Counted from the first letter of the stretch, positions 40,358-49,772 are shown. The stretch is DNA of 64,000 bases from Rhizobiales bacterium SYSU XM002 (GCA_009846685.1 VWVY01000006.1:124001-188000), one strand, 5' to 3'. The notes: a model not told the origin generated them from the sequence alone. Program-made: numbers and translations.

Positions 40358-40442
40358 GTCACGACGGTTCGCCCTCGTGACATGCCCTCCTTGGGCGTTT
40401 CCTCCCTAGACTTTTAAGGCCGCTTCGTGCGGCCTTTTTTTT
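40358..40442 (+). ncRNA. small RNA of the suhB / MmgR (alpha-r8) family
   Basis: This ~85-base RNA lies in the 409-base gap between divergent hisN and the N-formylglutamate amidohydrolase. Hairpin 1 is GTCACGA/TCGTGAC (40358-40364/40375-40381). Hairpin 2 is GCCC-TCCTT-GGGC (40384-40396). A single-stranded CCTCCCT follows (40401-40407). The terminator is AAGGCCGC/GCGGCCTT with a T8 tract (40416-40442). Two exposed CU-rich segments can bind Shine-Dalgarno sequences, as in the rhizobial MmgR RNA, which affects storage granules and depends on Hfq. From memory, S. meliloti mmgR lies in the same gene context. The rest of the gap holds a second stem, GCCGG/CCGGC with a T6 run (40444-40471), perhaps a backup terminator. 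Confidence 0.82.
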
Positions 40443-40547
40443 GGCCGGAATTCAAAACCGGCTCCTTTTTTGGGCTCGCTCCCAATCTGCTGCGGGTTTT
40501 CGAGCCTCGGCCTGCCACTTTCCGTGGAGCGCCTCCCTGATTTGCCC

Positions 40548-41462
40548 TTATTCAGCAGCCTTCTGCAAAAATTGCAAGGCCGTTTTGTGAAAATCGAATA
40601 GCTTGGTTTCCGCGACCGAGACGACGAGATCGGCTATCGCGCCGGATAACGCCTCGGCAACGCCGACAAATCCGGCATTCATCTCAAGGCGCGCCTCGTC
40701 CATGTAGAGCGCCCGGCTCACCTCGATCTGCAACGCGTGCCAGCCAAGGTCCGGCCGCCCGTAGTGCTCGGTGATATAGCCGCCGGCGTAGGGCTGGTTG
40801 CGCTCGACGCGGAAGCCGGCGCCGCGGAACGCCTTTTCGGCCGCCACCATCAGTGGCGCAGCGCAACTTCCGCCGAACCGGTCGCCCAGCACGATATCCG
40901 GCATGACCCGCGACACCGACTGTGACGGCATGGAATGCAGGTCGAGCAATACGACCGCACCGTGGCGTGCGTGCCGCAACGCGAGTTCGCGATGGAGACG
41001 CATGTGGTAGGGCACATAGGCCTGGTCGATCCGCGTCAGCGCTTCCTCGAGGCTGATCTTGCCGGCATAGATCTCGATCTGATCACCGATGACGCGCGGC
41101 ACCGTGCCGAGCCCGCCGGCGACACGCAGCGAGCGCGTGTTGGCCTCTGCCGGCAAGACGCCCGCAATCAGTCGCGGATCGAGTTCAAGCGGTTCACGGT
41201 TGAGATCGAGATAGGACCGGGGCAGCCGCGCACGCATCAGCGGCAACCCCGCTGCAACCGCCGGCGCGAACAGCCGTTCGACATAAAGATCCGACGCCTT
41301 GCGCAGCACCTCACGTCGCAACTGGCTGCGCGCAAGAAAATCGGGTGGGAACATATCGCCCGAGTGCGGCGAGTTGAGGAAAAACGGCGTTTCCAGCGAC
41401 GTCGCATTCTCGATCGTATAGACGCCTTCCGCTGACGATTCGGATTTCGGCGTCGCCGCCAT
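40548..41462 (-). CDS. N-formylglutamate amidohydrolase family protein
   Basis: This 304-residue enzyme belongs to the FGase family, which hydrolyses N-formylglutamate to glutamate and formate at the end of one histidine degradation route. Recognisable motifs are SPHSGDMFP near residue 31, RSYLDLNREPLELDP, VLLDLHSMPS, and YAGGYITEHYG, with conserved His and Glu residues that bind the metal. No hut genes are in the window, so its real substrate may differ. It lies between the MmgR-type sRNA and cpdR, as in other Rhizobiales. A paralogue lies at 46633-47451. Confidence 0.85.
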   Translation of the reverse strand: MAATPKSESSAEGVYTIENATSLETPFFLNSPHSGDMFPPDFLARSQLRREVLRKASDLYVERLFAPAVAAGLPLMRARLPRSYLDLNREPLELDPRLIAGVLPAEANTRSLRVAGGLGTVPRVIGDQIEIYAGKISLEEALTRIDQAYVPYHMRLHRELALRHARHGAVVLLDLHSMPSQSVSRVMPDIVLGDRFGGSCAAPLMVAAEKAFRGAGFRVERNQPYAGGYITEHYGRPDLGWHALQIEVSRALYMDEARLEMNAGFVGVAEALSGAIADLVVSVAETKLFDFHKTALQFLQKAAE

Positions 41463-41664
41463 GCAGGACCTCGGCTCGGAAATTCACCCTTGGGCGCATA
41501 TCATGGTGCGCGATAGCGGTCGGGTCCAGCCGAGTTTTAACCCTGTGCCGTAAAAATACACGCCTTATTTACCATAATTCCATAACGATCGTTGCGGTTA
41601 CTGCTTCAAGGCCCGACAACGCCGCCCCCGAGAGAACGCCGCTCAAGAGCCCGACGAGATTCGA

Positions 41665-42024
41665 ATGACCAAGATCCTTCTTGCCGAAGACGACAACGAC
41701 ATGCGGCGTTTCCTGGTCCGCGCGCTTCAGAACGCGGGCTATGACGTTGCCTCCTTCGACAACGGGCGTTCGGCATATCATCGCTTGCGTGAGGAGCCGT
41801 TCGAACTGCTCCTGACTGACATCGTCATGCCGGAAATGGATGGAATCGAACTCGCGCGCCGCGCGACCGAACTCGACCCCGACATCAAGGTGATGTTCAT
41901 CACCGGTTTCGCCGCTGTGGCGCTCAATCCGGAATCGAATGCGCCGAAGGATGCGCGCGTCCTCTCCAAGCCGTTCCACCTTAAGGACCTTGTCAATCAG
42001 GTGAAGCAAATGCTCGCCGCCTGA
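41665..42024 (+). CDS. cpdR: single-domain response regulator CpdR
   Basis: CpdR in its unphosphorylated form brings ClpXP to the pole and primes it to degrade cell-cycle substrates; the CckA-ChpT phosphorelay switches it off. The 119-residue protein is only a receiver domain, with acidic pocket Asp9/Asp10, phospho-acceptor Asp52 in LTDIVMPEMDG, Thr80 in FITGFAA, and Lys102 in SKPF. The ending VNQVKQMLAA is typical of CpdR. A perfect palindrome, CGGGAAATTTCCCG (42051-42064), lies 27 bases after the stop. Confidence 0.92.
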   Translation: MTKILLAEDDNDMRRFLVRALQNAGYDVASFDNGRSAYHRLREEPFELLLTDIVMPEMDGIELARRATELDPDIKVMFITGFAAVALNPESNAPKDARVLSKPFHLKDLVNQVKQMLAA

Positions 42025-42084
42025 GTGGCGCAGCAAGGCGCAGAATCCAGCGGGAAATTTCCCGAAAAACTTCAGGAAAAATTC

Positions 42085-42113
42085 TTGCCCTTTGGCGCCG
42101 GGGTGACTATACG
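42085..42113 (+). promoter_or_regulatory. promoter of tRNA-Val
   Basis: TTGCCC (42085-42090) and TATACG (42108-42113) are spaced by 17 bases, with a GC-rich discriminator (GGCGC) downstream, as usual for stable-RNA promoters. The mature tRNA starts 46 bases further on. Confidence 0.65.
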
Positions 42114-42158
42114 GGCGCTTCCCTTTTCTGCGGGGCGGGCATCGCCAGGCCGCGCGAA

Positions 42159-42233
<75 letters not shown>

Positions 42234-42303
42234 TTTTATGCCGTTCCGACGGAGTTTCTCCGCAGGAACTGAATTTTCCGGGCAACCGGGTGGAGTAAAG
42301 ACG

Positions 42304-42429
42304 ATGAAGATCCGTAACTCGCTCAAGGCGCTCATGAAGCGTCACCGCGACAATCAGATGGTCCGCCGCCGTGGCCGTCTCTACATCATCAACAAGACCC
42401 AGAAGCGCTACAAGGCGCGTCAGGGCTGA
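42304..42429 (+). CDS. rpmJ: 50S ribosomal protein L36
   Basis: This 41-residue basic protein begins [20 protein letters not shown] and ends [12 protein letters not shown], matching the zinc-free (type B) L36 of alphaproteobacteria; no Cys residues are present. It sits at the peptidyl-transferase periphery of the large subunit. The start ATG follows GGTGGAGTAAAGACG. It begins 70 bases after the tRNA-Val 3' end with no visible terminator between, so the two may share a transcript. Confidence 0.95.
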   Translation: MKIRNSLKALMKRHRDNQMVRRRGRLYIINKTQKRYKARQG

Positions 42430-42591
42430 GCATCGGCTGAGCGGGCGCACGCGTCCCGCCGATTTCCTTCTTTCGCGGATGTTCGAGGCGCCTTTTCGCG
42501 TCTGACTGCACTTTTGCAATTCACCGTTCAATTCTCGTGTGAACCACGCAGGGCGGCTTGACGCATCCTACGCGCGGCGTAGCATTCCCCC

Positions 42592-43188
42592 ATGCGCGCG
42601 ATGATCCTCGCTCTCCTGCTTCTGGTATTGCCTGCCGGCGGGCCGGCATCGGCGCAGCAGCAGGCCATGCCGCAGAAGCCGAAATCCGCCTCGCCCGAAC
42701 AACGCAGCACCGAGCGGCTCGACCGGCTGTTCGATCAGTTGAAGAACGCCGGATCAGCCGAAGCGGCAAAACCCGTCGCGGCGGATATCGAACGCGCGCT
42801 CGAACGCTCGGGTAGCGCAACGACGGACCTGTTGTTCACCCGCGCCAAGGAGGCGATGGCGGCGAAGGATTTCGATCTTGCGATCGACCTTCTCGATTAC
42901 ATCACCCAGCTGCGTCCCGAATGGGCGGAGCCCTATCACCGCCGCGCGATCATCCATTTTCTGCGGCAGGATCAGGATGCCGCCTTCCGCGACATCCGCG
43001 AAACGTTGGCCCGCGAGCCGCGGCACTTCCACGCGCTCGCAAGCCTCGGCGGCCTGTTGCGTGGCTTCGGAGACAAGAAGGGCGCTTTCCGTGCCTTCTC
43101 GAAGGCGCTGGAAATCAACCCGCATTTCCCCGATCTCAAGGAAAGCCTCGAAAAACTCCGGGTAGATGCTGAAGGCCAGCCGATCTGA
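42592..43188 (+). CDS. exported TPR protein
   Basis: This 198-residue protein has a signal peptide (about 1-22, ending PASAQ). At least two to three tetratricopeptide repeats cover about 80-185 (AKDFDLAIDLLDYITQLRPE, EPYHRRAIIHFLRQDQDAAF, HALASLGGLLRGFGDKKGAF). Such periplasmic TPR proteins mediate protein contacts. The 3' end stops at the base before the stop codon of convergent pyk, with no gap. The partner is unknown. Confidence 0.82.
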   Translation: MRAMILALLLLVLPAGGPASAQQQAMPQKPKSASPEQRSTERLDRLFDQLKNAGSAEAAKPVAADIERALERSGSATTDLLFTRAKEAMAAKDFDLAIDLLDYITQLRPEWAEPYHRRAIIHFLRQDQDAAFRDIRETLAREPRHFHALASLGGLLRGFGDKKGAFRAFSKALEINPHFPDLKESLEKLRVDAEGQPI

Positions 43189-44610
43189 TCAGCCCGCCCC
43201 AACGAAAGCGATACGCAGCATGTTGGTCGCGCCCGGCGTGCCGAAGGGAACGCCGGCCACGAGGATGACGCGCTGGCCGGGGTTGGCGAATTCCTGCTCG
43301 CGTGCGATGCGGGCACCGAGCCGAGCCATGTCGTCCACATCCTTGGGGTCGTCGCCGAAAACGGCGTGCACGCCCCAGACAAGCGCAAGCCGACGGGCTG
43401 TGTGCCGGCTCGTCGTCAGTGTCAGGATCGGCGGATAAGGCCGCTCGCGCGCGATCCGCAGGGCCGTGGCGCCGGAGGCCGTCCAGGCGACGATAACCTT
43501 GAGATCGAGCGTCTCGGCGACGGAGCGGGCGGCGGAGGCGATGGCATCCGCGCCGGTCGATTCCGGCGGGGAGCGTTGGCCGGCCAGCAGCACGGTATAG
43601 TTCGGATCGCGCTCGACCGCCTCGGCGATGCGGTTCATCGTCTCGACCGCCTGAATCGGGAATTTGCCCGCCGCGCTTTCAGCTGAAAGCATCACCGCAT
43701 CCGCGCCTTCGAACACGGCGGTCGCGACGTCGGACACCTCGGCTCGGGTCGGCATTGGCGAGGTGATCATCGATTCCAGCATCTGCGTCGCAACGACCAC
43801 CGGCTTGCCGAGCTTGCGTGCGAGGCGCGTGATGCGCTTCTGGAGGCCAGGCACCACCTCCAGCGGCATCTCGACGCCAAGATCGCCACGCGCGACCATC
43901 AGCGCGTCCGAAAGCTCCATGATTTCTTCCAGCCGGTCGATCGCCTGCGGCTTTTCGAGCTTCGACATCACCAGCGCCCTGCCACGCGCGATTTTCCGCA
44001 CCTCGGCGACATCCTCCGGCCGTTGCACGAAGGAAAGCGCAATCCAATCGACACCCGCGTCGAGGGCAGCGAGTAAATCCGCCCGATCCTTGTCGGTGAG
44101 CGCGGAACTTGGCAGCAGGGTATCCGGCAGCGAGACTCCCTTCTTGTTGGAGATCGCCCCCGGAACCTCGACGCGGATGACCGCGCGATCCGGCGTGGCT
44201 TCTGTGACAACGAACAGGAGCTTGCCGTCATCGATCAACACGCGATGGCCCGGCCTCAAGGCTTCGAGGATTTCCGGATGCGGCAACTGGACACGCGAAG
44301 CATCGCCCGGCGCGGGATTGGAATCGAGCACGAAGCTCTGCCCGGCTTCGAGCATCACCGGTGGTGCGGCGAAGGTGCCGACCCGGAGCTTTGGCCCCTG
44401 GAGATCGGCGAGAATACCGATCGGCCGGTCGAGTTCGGCTTCGATCCGGCGGATCTGCGCCACACGGTCATTAAGCACCTGATGGCTCGAATGGCTCATG
44501 TTGATGCGAAACACATCGGCCCCGGCGCGGAAGAGATCGCGCACGGTCGCGTCGTCCTGTGAAGCCGGCCCGAGGGTGGCAATCAGTTTCGTCCGTCTGT
44601 TGCGCCGCAT
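43189..44610 (-). CDS. pyk: pyruvate kinase
   Basis: Pyruvate kinase transfers phosphate from phosphoenolpyruvate to ADP. The 473-residue protein begins RRNRRTKLIATLGPAS and has the RINMSHSS segment. The catalytic Lys region is LVMSKLEKPQAIDRLEEI, the metal/PEP motif is MVARGDLGVEMPLE, and TRAEVSDVATAVFEGADAVM holds the potassium-dependence region. The C-terminal allosteric domain is present. Length is normal. A DUF1036 gene lies just upstream in the same direction. Confidence 0.95.
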   Translation of the reverse strand: MRRNRRTKLIATLGPASQDDATVRDLFRAGADVFRINMSHSSHQVLNDRVAQIRRIEAELDRPIGILADLQGPKLRVGTFAAPPVMLEAGQSFVLDSNPAPGDASRVQLPHPEILEALRPGHRVLIDDGKLLFVVTEATPDRAVIRVEVPGAISNKKGVSLPDTLLPSSALTDKDRADLLAALDAGVDWIALSFVQRPEDVAEVRKIARGRALVMSKLEKPQAIDRLEEIMELSDALMVARGDLGVEMPLEVVPGLQKRITRLARKLGKPVVVATQMLESMITSPMPTRAEVSDVATAVFEGADAVMLSAESAAGKFPIQAVETMNRIAEAVERDPNYTVLLAGQRSPPESTGADAIASAARSVAETLDLKVIVAWTASGATALRIARERPYPPILTLTTSRHTARRLALVWGVHAVFGDDPKDVDDMARLGARIAREQEFANPGQRVILVAGVPFGTPGATNMLRIAFVGAG

Positions 44611-44674
44611 TCCCCTGCCCGCCTTTACGTTTTTTGTCCGCCTCGGATCGGGCGAATCTTGTCACATGCTCATA

Positions 44675-45160
44675 TCACCGCCCGGTGACGAGACCGCCAT
44701 CGCCGAGTTCGACTGTCCAGTCCGCCTGCTGCCCGGTATCGATTTCGATGAAACCGGCCCTGTCATAGCCCCGCGCGTAACAATCGAGCGGCCCCCGGAT
44801 CGAGAACTCGACGTCGCGCGTGCACAGGATGTTGGCCCCGCTCCAATCGCCTCCCCGATCATAATCGACTGCATGAACATAGAAATAACGCGACGCCAGC
44901 CGCCCCTTGACGATCGTCTCGCAGCGGTTCGGCTTAAGATTGAACCATCCCTCGGTTACCCAGACCGGCCCATCGAGATAACCGATCGCAAGCCCGACGC
45001 GCCCCGTCGTCGCATTGCAGACACGCAGGTCTGCGCGCGCCGGTACGCCGCCTGCCAGAAACACCGCCACAACCAAACCGGCCAGCACCATCGGGACACC
45101 GGTCTTGCGTCCGAGAACGCTGCGCGAGGATGAAGGCCCGCCGGCCAGGAGAAGTTTCAT
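44675..45160 (-). CDS. DUF1036 family exported protein
   Basis: This 161-residue protein has an N-terminal basic segment and a hydrophobic signal or anchor (MVLAGLVVAVFLAGGVPARA, about 24-43). The DUF1036 domain follows, with LRVCNATTGRVGLAIGY, WFNLKPNRCETIVKG, YFYVHAVDYDRGGDW and two further Cys (ILCTRD, LDCYARG), probably forming disulfides in the periplasm. Function is unknown, but the gene is often next to pyk in Rhizobiales, as here (64 bases). Confidence 0.85.
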   Translation of the reverse strand: MKLLLAGGPSSSRSVLGRKTGVPMVLAGLVVAVFLAGGVPARADLRVCNATTGRVGLAIGYLDGPVWVTEGWFNLKPNRCETIVKGRLASRYFYVHAVDYDRGGDWSGANILCTRDVEFSIRGPLDCYARGYDRAGFIEIDTGQQADWTVELGDGGLVTGR

Positions 45161-45191
45161 GGTCGTTCTATCGCGTTCGCGACATCGCCGG

Positions 45192-46496
45192 TCAATCGCC
45201 GATCAGGATCACCCGGAGATCGTTCGCATTGGTCAAGGTCGGTCCGGTCTGATGAAGATCGTCCAATACGGCAAAAAAGCGGGTGGAATCATTGTTTTCC
45301 AGAAAGCGGGCCGGATCAAGCCCGTGTTCTGCGGCACGTTTGAGCGTCGTCGGATCGACGAAGGCACCGGCAGGGTCGGTCGGTTTGCCCGCGCCGCCAT
45401 CGGTGCCGTCGGTATCGGCGGCACAGGCAACGATGCCGCTCGCTCCGCCAAGTCCGATGGCCAGCGCCAACGCATATTCCTGATTGGGTCCGCCGATCCC
45501 GTCGCCCTTGATCGTAACGGTCAGTTCGCCGCCGGAGATCAGCGCGACCTTGCCACCCTCCTCCATCGCCCGCAGGGCGGCGGCCGCGTGCTGCACGCCG
45601 ATCGCCCGTGCCTCCCCCTCCAGTTCGCTCCCGAGATTGACGACACGATACCCGAGTTTTTCCGCCGCAATGCAGGCCATGGCGAAGGCATCAGCCGGGC
45701 GCGCAGCGATGATGGCGGTCGCCCTGTCAAAGGCCGGATCGCCGGGCTTGACGGATTCGTTGTCGGGATCGTCGAGCGCGGCGGCGATCGCGGGCGGAAC
45801 GGCGATGCCATAGCGCGCGATCACGCCCCGTGCATCCGCCAGCGTCGTAACGTCCGGGATGGTCGGACCAGAGCCGATGGTCGAGAAGTCATCGTTCGGT
45901 ACATCCGAAAGCGCCAGCGTCACGAGCTGCGCCGGCGCGACATGCTGCGCGAGCCGCCCACCCTTGATCCGGCTCAGATGCTTGCGGATCGCGTTCATCC
46001 CATCGATCGGCACGCCCGAACGCAACAAGATTTTGGTGAAGGCCTGCTTCTCCGCAAGTGTGATATTGCCCGCCGGCGCGACGAGGTTGGCGGAAGCCCC
46101 GCCTGAAAGGAGAAACACGACCAGATCATCAGCCCCGGCAAGATCCGCGAGCGCCATCATGCGGCGCGCGCCCTCGATGCTGGCCTCGTCCGGAACGGGA
46201 TGACCCGATTCAATCATCTCGACGACACGCATCGACACGCCGTAGCCGTGCCGCGCGACAGCGAGCCCCACCAAGCGTTCCGCCGGAAAGCCAAGCGCAT
46301 CAAGATAATGGGTTTCCGCCGCTGCCGCCATCGAACCGGCCGCCTTGCCTGCAGCCAGGATGAAAAGGCGCCCTTTCTCAGGCGGTGCCGGCAGGTGTGC
46401 AGGGAGAAAATTAGCCGGCAGGACCGCCGAAACCGCCGCGTTGAAAATTTCCAGACAATGGCTACGGCGGGCGCGGATTTTCATCGAATCGAACAT
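45192..46496 (-). CDS. glycerate 2-kinase / hydroxypyruvate reductase family (MOFRL)
   Basis: This 434-residue protein matches the GckA/TtuD family, phosphorylating D-glycerate to 2-phosphoglycerate. The N-terminal DUF4147 domain has LFILAAGKAAGSMAAAAE and VFLLSGGASANLVAPAG, and the C-terminal MOFRL domain has GGELTVTIKGDGIGGPNQE and ACAADTDGTDGGAGKPTDPAG. Older annotation calls this family hydroxypyruvate reductase. The start at 46496 is tentative because no strong Shine-Dalgarno is visible. It may feed pyk through 2-phosphoglycerate and enolase. Confidence 0.85.
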   Translation of the reverse strand: MFDSMKIRARRSHCLEIFNAAVSAVLPANFLPAHLPAPPEKGRLFILAAGKAAGSMAAAAETHYLDALGFPAERLVGLAVARHGYGVSMRVVEMIESGHPVPDEASIEGARRMMALADLAGADDLVVFLLSGGASANLVAPAGNITLAEKQAFTKILLRSGVPIDGMNAIRKHLSRIKGGRLAQHVAPAQLVTLALSDVPNDDFSTIGSGPTIPDVTTLADARGVIARYGIAVPPAIAAALDDPDNESVKPGDPAFDRATAIIAARPADAFAMACIAAEKLGYRVVNLGSELEGEARAIGVQHAAAALRAMEEGGKVALISGGELTVTIKGDGIGGPNQEYALALAIGLGGASGIVACAADTDGTDGGAGKPTDPAGAFVDPTTLKRAAEHGLDPARFLENNDSTRFFAVLDDLHQTGPTLTNANDLRVILIGD

Positions 46497-46632
46497 GGCG
46501 GGAAACCTAACCCATTTGCGCAAGAATGAAATTCCATCCTCGCGATATCACCCATCAACATCGCAAAGCCTTGCTCTCCAGCTGATTCCGGCGCTAGAAA
46601 CCGCGTTGCTGCCGAAGTGCTGGAGTCCCGGC

Positions 46633-47451
46633 TTGTCCGATCGCATCCCCCCGCAGGATCATCCCGCCTACGAGATTATTGGCGGTGCGACCCGTTCTGG
46701 CCTCGTGATCCTTTGCGATCATGCGCAGGCCTCTATACCGGCGGAATATGGCAATCTCGGGCTCCCGCCGGAACAGCTGGCCCGGCATATCGCCTACGAC
46801 ATCGGCGTCGAGACGGTCTCGCGCACGCTCGCAGCTGCGCTTGATGCCCCGGCGGTGATAAGCCGGTTCTCGCGCCTCCTCATCGACCCCAATCGCGGCC
46901 GCGACGATCCAACGCTGGTGATGCGGATCGCCGACGGCGCGCTGGTGCCGGGCAATGCGCGGATTGGTGAGAACGAGATCCGCGAGCGGATCGAGCGTTT
47001 CTACGTCCCCTATGACAGCGCCATCGAATCGACGCTAGCCGGAGTCGCGGCCACGCGTGTGCCCGTCGTGCTTGCGGTGCATTCCTTCACCCCCGAAATG
47101 AAGGGGATCGCCCGCCCGTGGCATGCAACGGTGATCTGGGATTTCGACCCCCGCTTCAATCTCGCTGTGCTCCGCGCGCTGGAGAGTGAGCCGGGGTTGA
47201 TCGTCGGTGAGAATGAGCCCTACCAGGGCGGTTATCAGGGCGATACGATGGATCGGCACTGCCTCGCACATGGCTATCCCCACGCGCTTGTCGAAATCCG
47301 GCAGGATCTGATCGCGACCGAAACCGACGCGAAGGGCTGGGGTGAGCGTCTCGCGCACCTCGTCCGGCCACTTCTGGACGATCCGGCCTTACGCGAACGA
47401 GCCTGGTTCGGCGCTCACCCGCCCCCACGCACCCGACGTCAGATCGCCTGA
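46633..47451 (+). CDS. N-formylglutamate amidohydrolase family protein (second copy)
   Basis: This 272-residue member of the FGase family has the motifs LILCDHAQASIP (split as VILCDHAQ and ASIPAEYG), SRLLIDPNRGRDDPT, AVHSFTPEM and GENEPYQGG. A TTG start at 46633 after CTGGAG is preferred; the next upstream ATG (46495) overlaps the start codon of the divergent kinase gene and would leave no promoter space. It differs clearly from the copy at 40548-41462, whose motif layout is SPHSGD and DLHSMPS, so the two likely have different substrates. Confidence 0.82.
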   Translation: MSDRIPPQDHPAYEIIGGATRSGLVILCDHAQASIPAEYGNLGLPPEQLARHIAYDIGVETVSRTLAAALDAPAVISRFSRLLIDPNRGRDDPTLVMRIADGALVPGNARIGENEIRERIERFYVPYDSAIESTLAGVAATRVPVVLAVHSFTPEMKGIARPWHATVIWDFDPRFNLAVLRALESEPGLIVGENEPYQGGYQGDTMDRHCLAHGYPHALVEIRQDLIATETDAKGWGERLAHLVRPLLDDPALRERAWFGAHPPPRTRRQIA

Positions 47452-47547
47452 GTTGAACCAAGGCCCTTGACGCTTCGCGCCGGTTCTGGTGTTCCGGTGC
47501 TCCAGATCACACGCGGCCCCGCCGCCCTTCCGAACGGAGTTTCCCCG

Positions 47548-47793
47548 ATGGATGACATCAACGCCTCGACCGCCGGACAGCTCAAGGCTTTCATCGAGCG
47601 CATTGAGCGGCTGGAGGAAGAGAAACGCAACATCGCGGGTGACATCAAGGACGTTTATGCCGAGGCCAAGGGCAACGGCTTCGACGTGAAGACCCTGCGT
47701 AAGATCGTCTCGTTGCGTCGGCAGGAACCCGCAGAACGCCACGAGCAGGAAGAACTGCTCGAGGTCTATCTCCGCGCGATTGGCATGGAATAA
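47548..47793 (+). CDS. gapR: GapR family nucleoid-associated protein (DUF2312)
   Basis: This 81-residue protein is almost entirely helical with a coiled-coil ([20 protein letters not shown]) and the conserved [18 protein letters not shown], the hallmark of DUF2312. In Caulobacter, GapR binds overtwisted AT-rich DNA ahead of replication forks and stimulates topoisomerases. The ATG follows CGGAGTTTCCCCG. It is 96 bases after the second FGase gene and convergent with the DUF882 gene. Confidence 0.93.
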   Translation: MDDINASTAGQLKAFIERIERLEEEKRNIAGDIKDVYAEAKGNGFDVKTLRKIVSLRRQEPAERHEQEELLEVYLRAIGME

Positions 47794-47820
47794 AGGCGAA
47801 GGGCGCACCCGCGCCGCGCC

Positions 47821-49665
47821 TCACTCGCCGTTGTTCGAGAAACTCAGGCCCATCGGGCGGATAAACGAGCCCGTAAAGCCGCCACTGCCCGAACCACCCC
47901 GCGCGGGCGGCTGCGAGAAGGTCATCGCCGTGACCGGGCGCCGAACCTCGCGCTCGACCGGTGGTTCCGCGACGTTCGTCACCTGAGCGGGACGCGCCTG
48001 CGCAGTCGGCCGGGCGCCGACGAGTGCGGTCGGGTCCGTGCGCCGGGCCGCGACGGCAGGGCGCGGCGGCACGACGGGGGCCGAAGCAGGCACGACGGCA
48101 ACCGGCGAGGCAGGGGGCGAAGGTTGGGTCACGGGACGCGGCACGGCCGGGCGCGTCGGCGGTGACGGCGCCTGCACCGCGGCATAGGCGCGCACGGCAC
48201 CGGGTTCAGCCCGATTGTCGTCGCCGCGCGCGAGAATTCCCGGCAAGGCGGCAACAGCCTGCGGCTCGGCAGGTCGGCTCGGCGGCACCGGCATATCGAC
48301 CGGCCGCGCAGCGACGATGGCCTGGGGCGCAGGCTCGGCTGTTGTTGCGTTCGAGGCAAGCGTGGGGCGGGCCGGCGGAACCGGCATTCCCGAGACGGCG
48401 GCCAAGGCTTGCGGCGGCGGCGTCGCGGGCGTCTCCGCAATTTTTGGTTCGGATTGCGGCGCTGAAAGCGGCAGCCCGAGTGCGCCGGGACGAATGGGCG
48501 GCAAGGGCTCGGCGGACGCGACCAACGCATCGAACCGCGCGCCGCGCGGCCGGATCGGCGGAACAGGGAGGGAGGCTATCTCGATCGCCTTCGGATCCGG
48601 CAGCGGCTTGGGTTCGGGCTGCTTCTGCGGCGCCGGATTGGCCGGCAGCGCTGCAACCGCGACAGGCGCGGCGGCCGTCGGGACAGGGCGGGCCTCGGTT
48701 ACAATCGGAACGCTGTCGACGCGCCCTGCGCCCACGCCCCAAGCATTGACGGCATCGCCGGACGAAGGCGCGGCGGCAACCTGTGGCACATTGCCACGCC
48801 CGCGGGCCGCGACGCGGTTGCGTCCACCCCGCCCAATCGCCTCGCGCGTATCGTCGTCCTCGTCGCCGCCGAACAGCAGCGCCCACAGGCTCTTGCCGCG
48901 ATTGGTCGTGACGGTCGCATAGTCGAGCGCCGAGCCGCCGCGCGCCTGCACCTCGGCGAGCGCGGCTTCGTAGTTGGCAAGCGGAACACCATCCGCCGGC
49001 AAATGCACGGTCTTGCCGTCCGGGAAAAGGCGCTCAAGTTGTGGACGCGGCATGCGCGGCCAAGACCGGACCGAGCCGACATCGAGATGCACGAAGGGCG
49101 ATCCGGCCGACGGGTAATAGCCGACCCCGCCGCGCTGGAGCCGCATGCCGATCTCGCGCACACGCGCCATGGAGACGCCGGGGATATGGACATCCATCGC
49201 GTTGCCGCGCATGTGCTGGCTTTCTTTCGCGACAGCGCGCGACCGACGGCGCAGCATCGCGTTGGTGCCCGGAGAACGATAGGCGGACATGATGCGGATC
49301 GGCGCGTCTGCCCCGACCTCGCGATAGACATACCAGATGATGTCGAACAGATGCGGCGACATCGACGTCGGCTCGTCGATCCGCCAGTCGCGCAGGAACC
49401 AGTTCAGCTTCTGGAGAGACTCAGAAACGAACGAGCCGTCCTGCTTGTAGGTGATGGTGATCGTCTCGTTGGTATGCGCGTGCAGCATCGTCAGCGAGCG
49501 CGTTTCGCCGTTCGCGTTAGCGTCCTGCGTGCCCTTGGAACTGATAAAGGTTGCCGCCAGCGCCACAAGCGTTGCGGTGAAAAGACGGGCCGAACGTCCG
49601 GCAAACCGGGCGCGCGAAAGGAGATCGGCAAAACGACCGGAACTCACCGCACTCCCCTCCGGCAT
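47821..49665 (-). CDS. DUF882 / peptidase M15-like exported protein with Pro-rich tail
   Basis: This 614-residue protein has an N-terminal membrane or signal segment (LFTATLVALAATFISS, about 28-43). A DUF882 (YcbK-like) domain covers about 55-215, with likely zinc ligands His151 and Asp158 in SQHMRGNAMDV and His193 in FVHLDVG, the pattern of M15 D,D- or L,D-endopeptidases. Residues 280-600 are a long repetitive Pro/Ala/Val linker (many PVPPxRP motifs), probably spanning the periplasm or binding SH3-like partners. It sits next to an L,D-transpeptidase gene, as the related genes ycbK and ycbB do in E. coli. Confidence 0.82.
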   Translation of the reverse strand: MPEGSAVSSGRFADLLSRARFAGRSARLFTATLVALAATFISSKGTQDANANGETRSLTMLHAHTNETITITYKQDGSFVSESLQKLNWFLRDWRIDEPTSMSPHLFDIIWYVYREVGADAPIRIMSAYRSPGTNAMLRRRSRAVAKESQHMRGNAMDVHIPGVSMARVREIGMRLQRGGVGYYPSAGSPFVHLDVGSVRSWPRMPRPQLERLFPDGKTVHLPADGVPLANYEAALAEVQARGGSALDYATVTTNRGKSLWALLFGGDEDDDTREAIGRGGRNRVAARGRGNVPQVAAAPSSGDAVNAWGVGAGRVDSVPIVTEARPVPTAAAPVAVAALPANPAPQKQPEPKPLPDPKAIEIASLPVPPIRPRGARFDALVASAEPLPPIRPGALGLPLSAPQSEPKIAETPATPPPQALAAVSGMPVPPARPTLASNATTAEPAPQAIVAARPVDMPVPPSRPAEPQAVAALPGILARGDDNRAEPGAVRAYAAVQAPSPPTRPAVPRPVTQPSPPASPVAVVPASAPVVPPRPAVAARRTDPTALVGARPTAQARPAQVTNVAEPPVEREVRRPVTAMTFSQPPARGGSGSGGFTGSFIRPMGLSFSNNGE

Positions 49666-49772
49666 GATGACGATTGGCCTGACTGCTTCACGAACGTGGC
49701 GAAAAAATGCCGTAACGCACCCTTGGTGCAGGATTCCTTAGCCAAATGCTGATTCGACGGCAATGATCTCGA

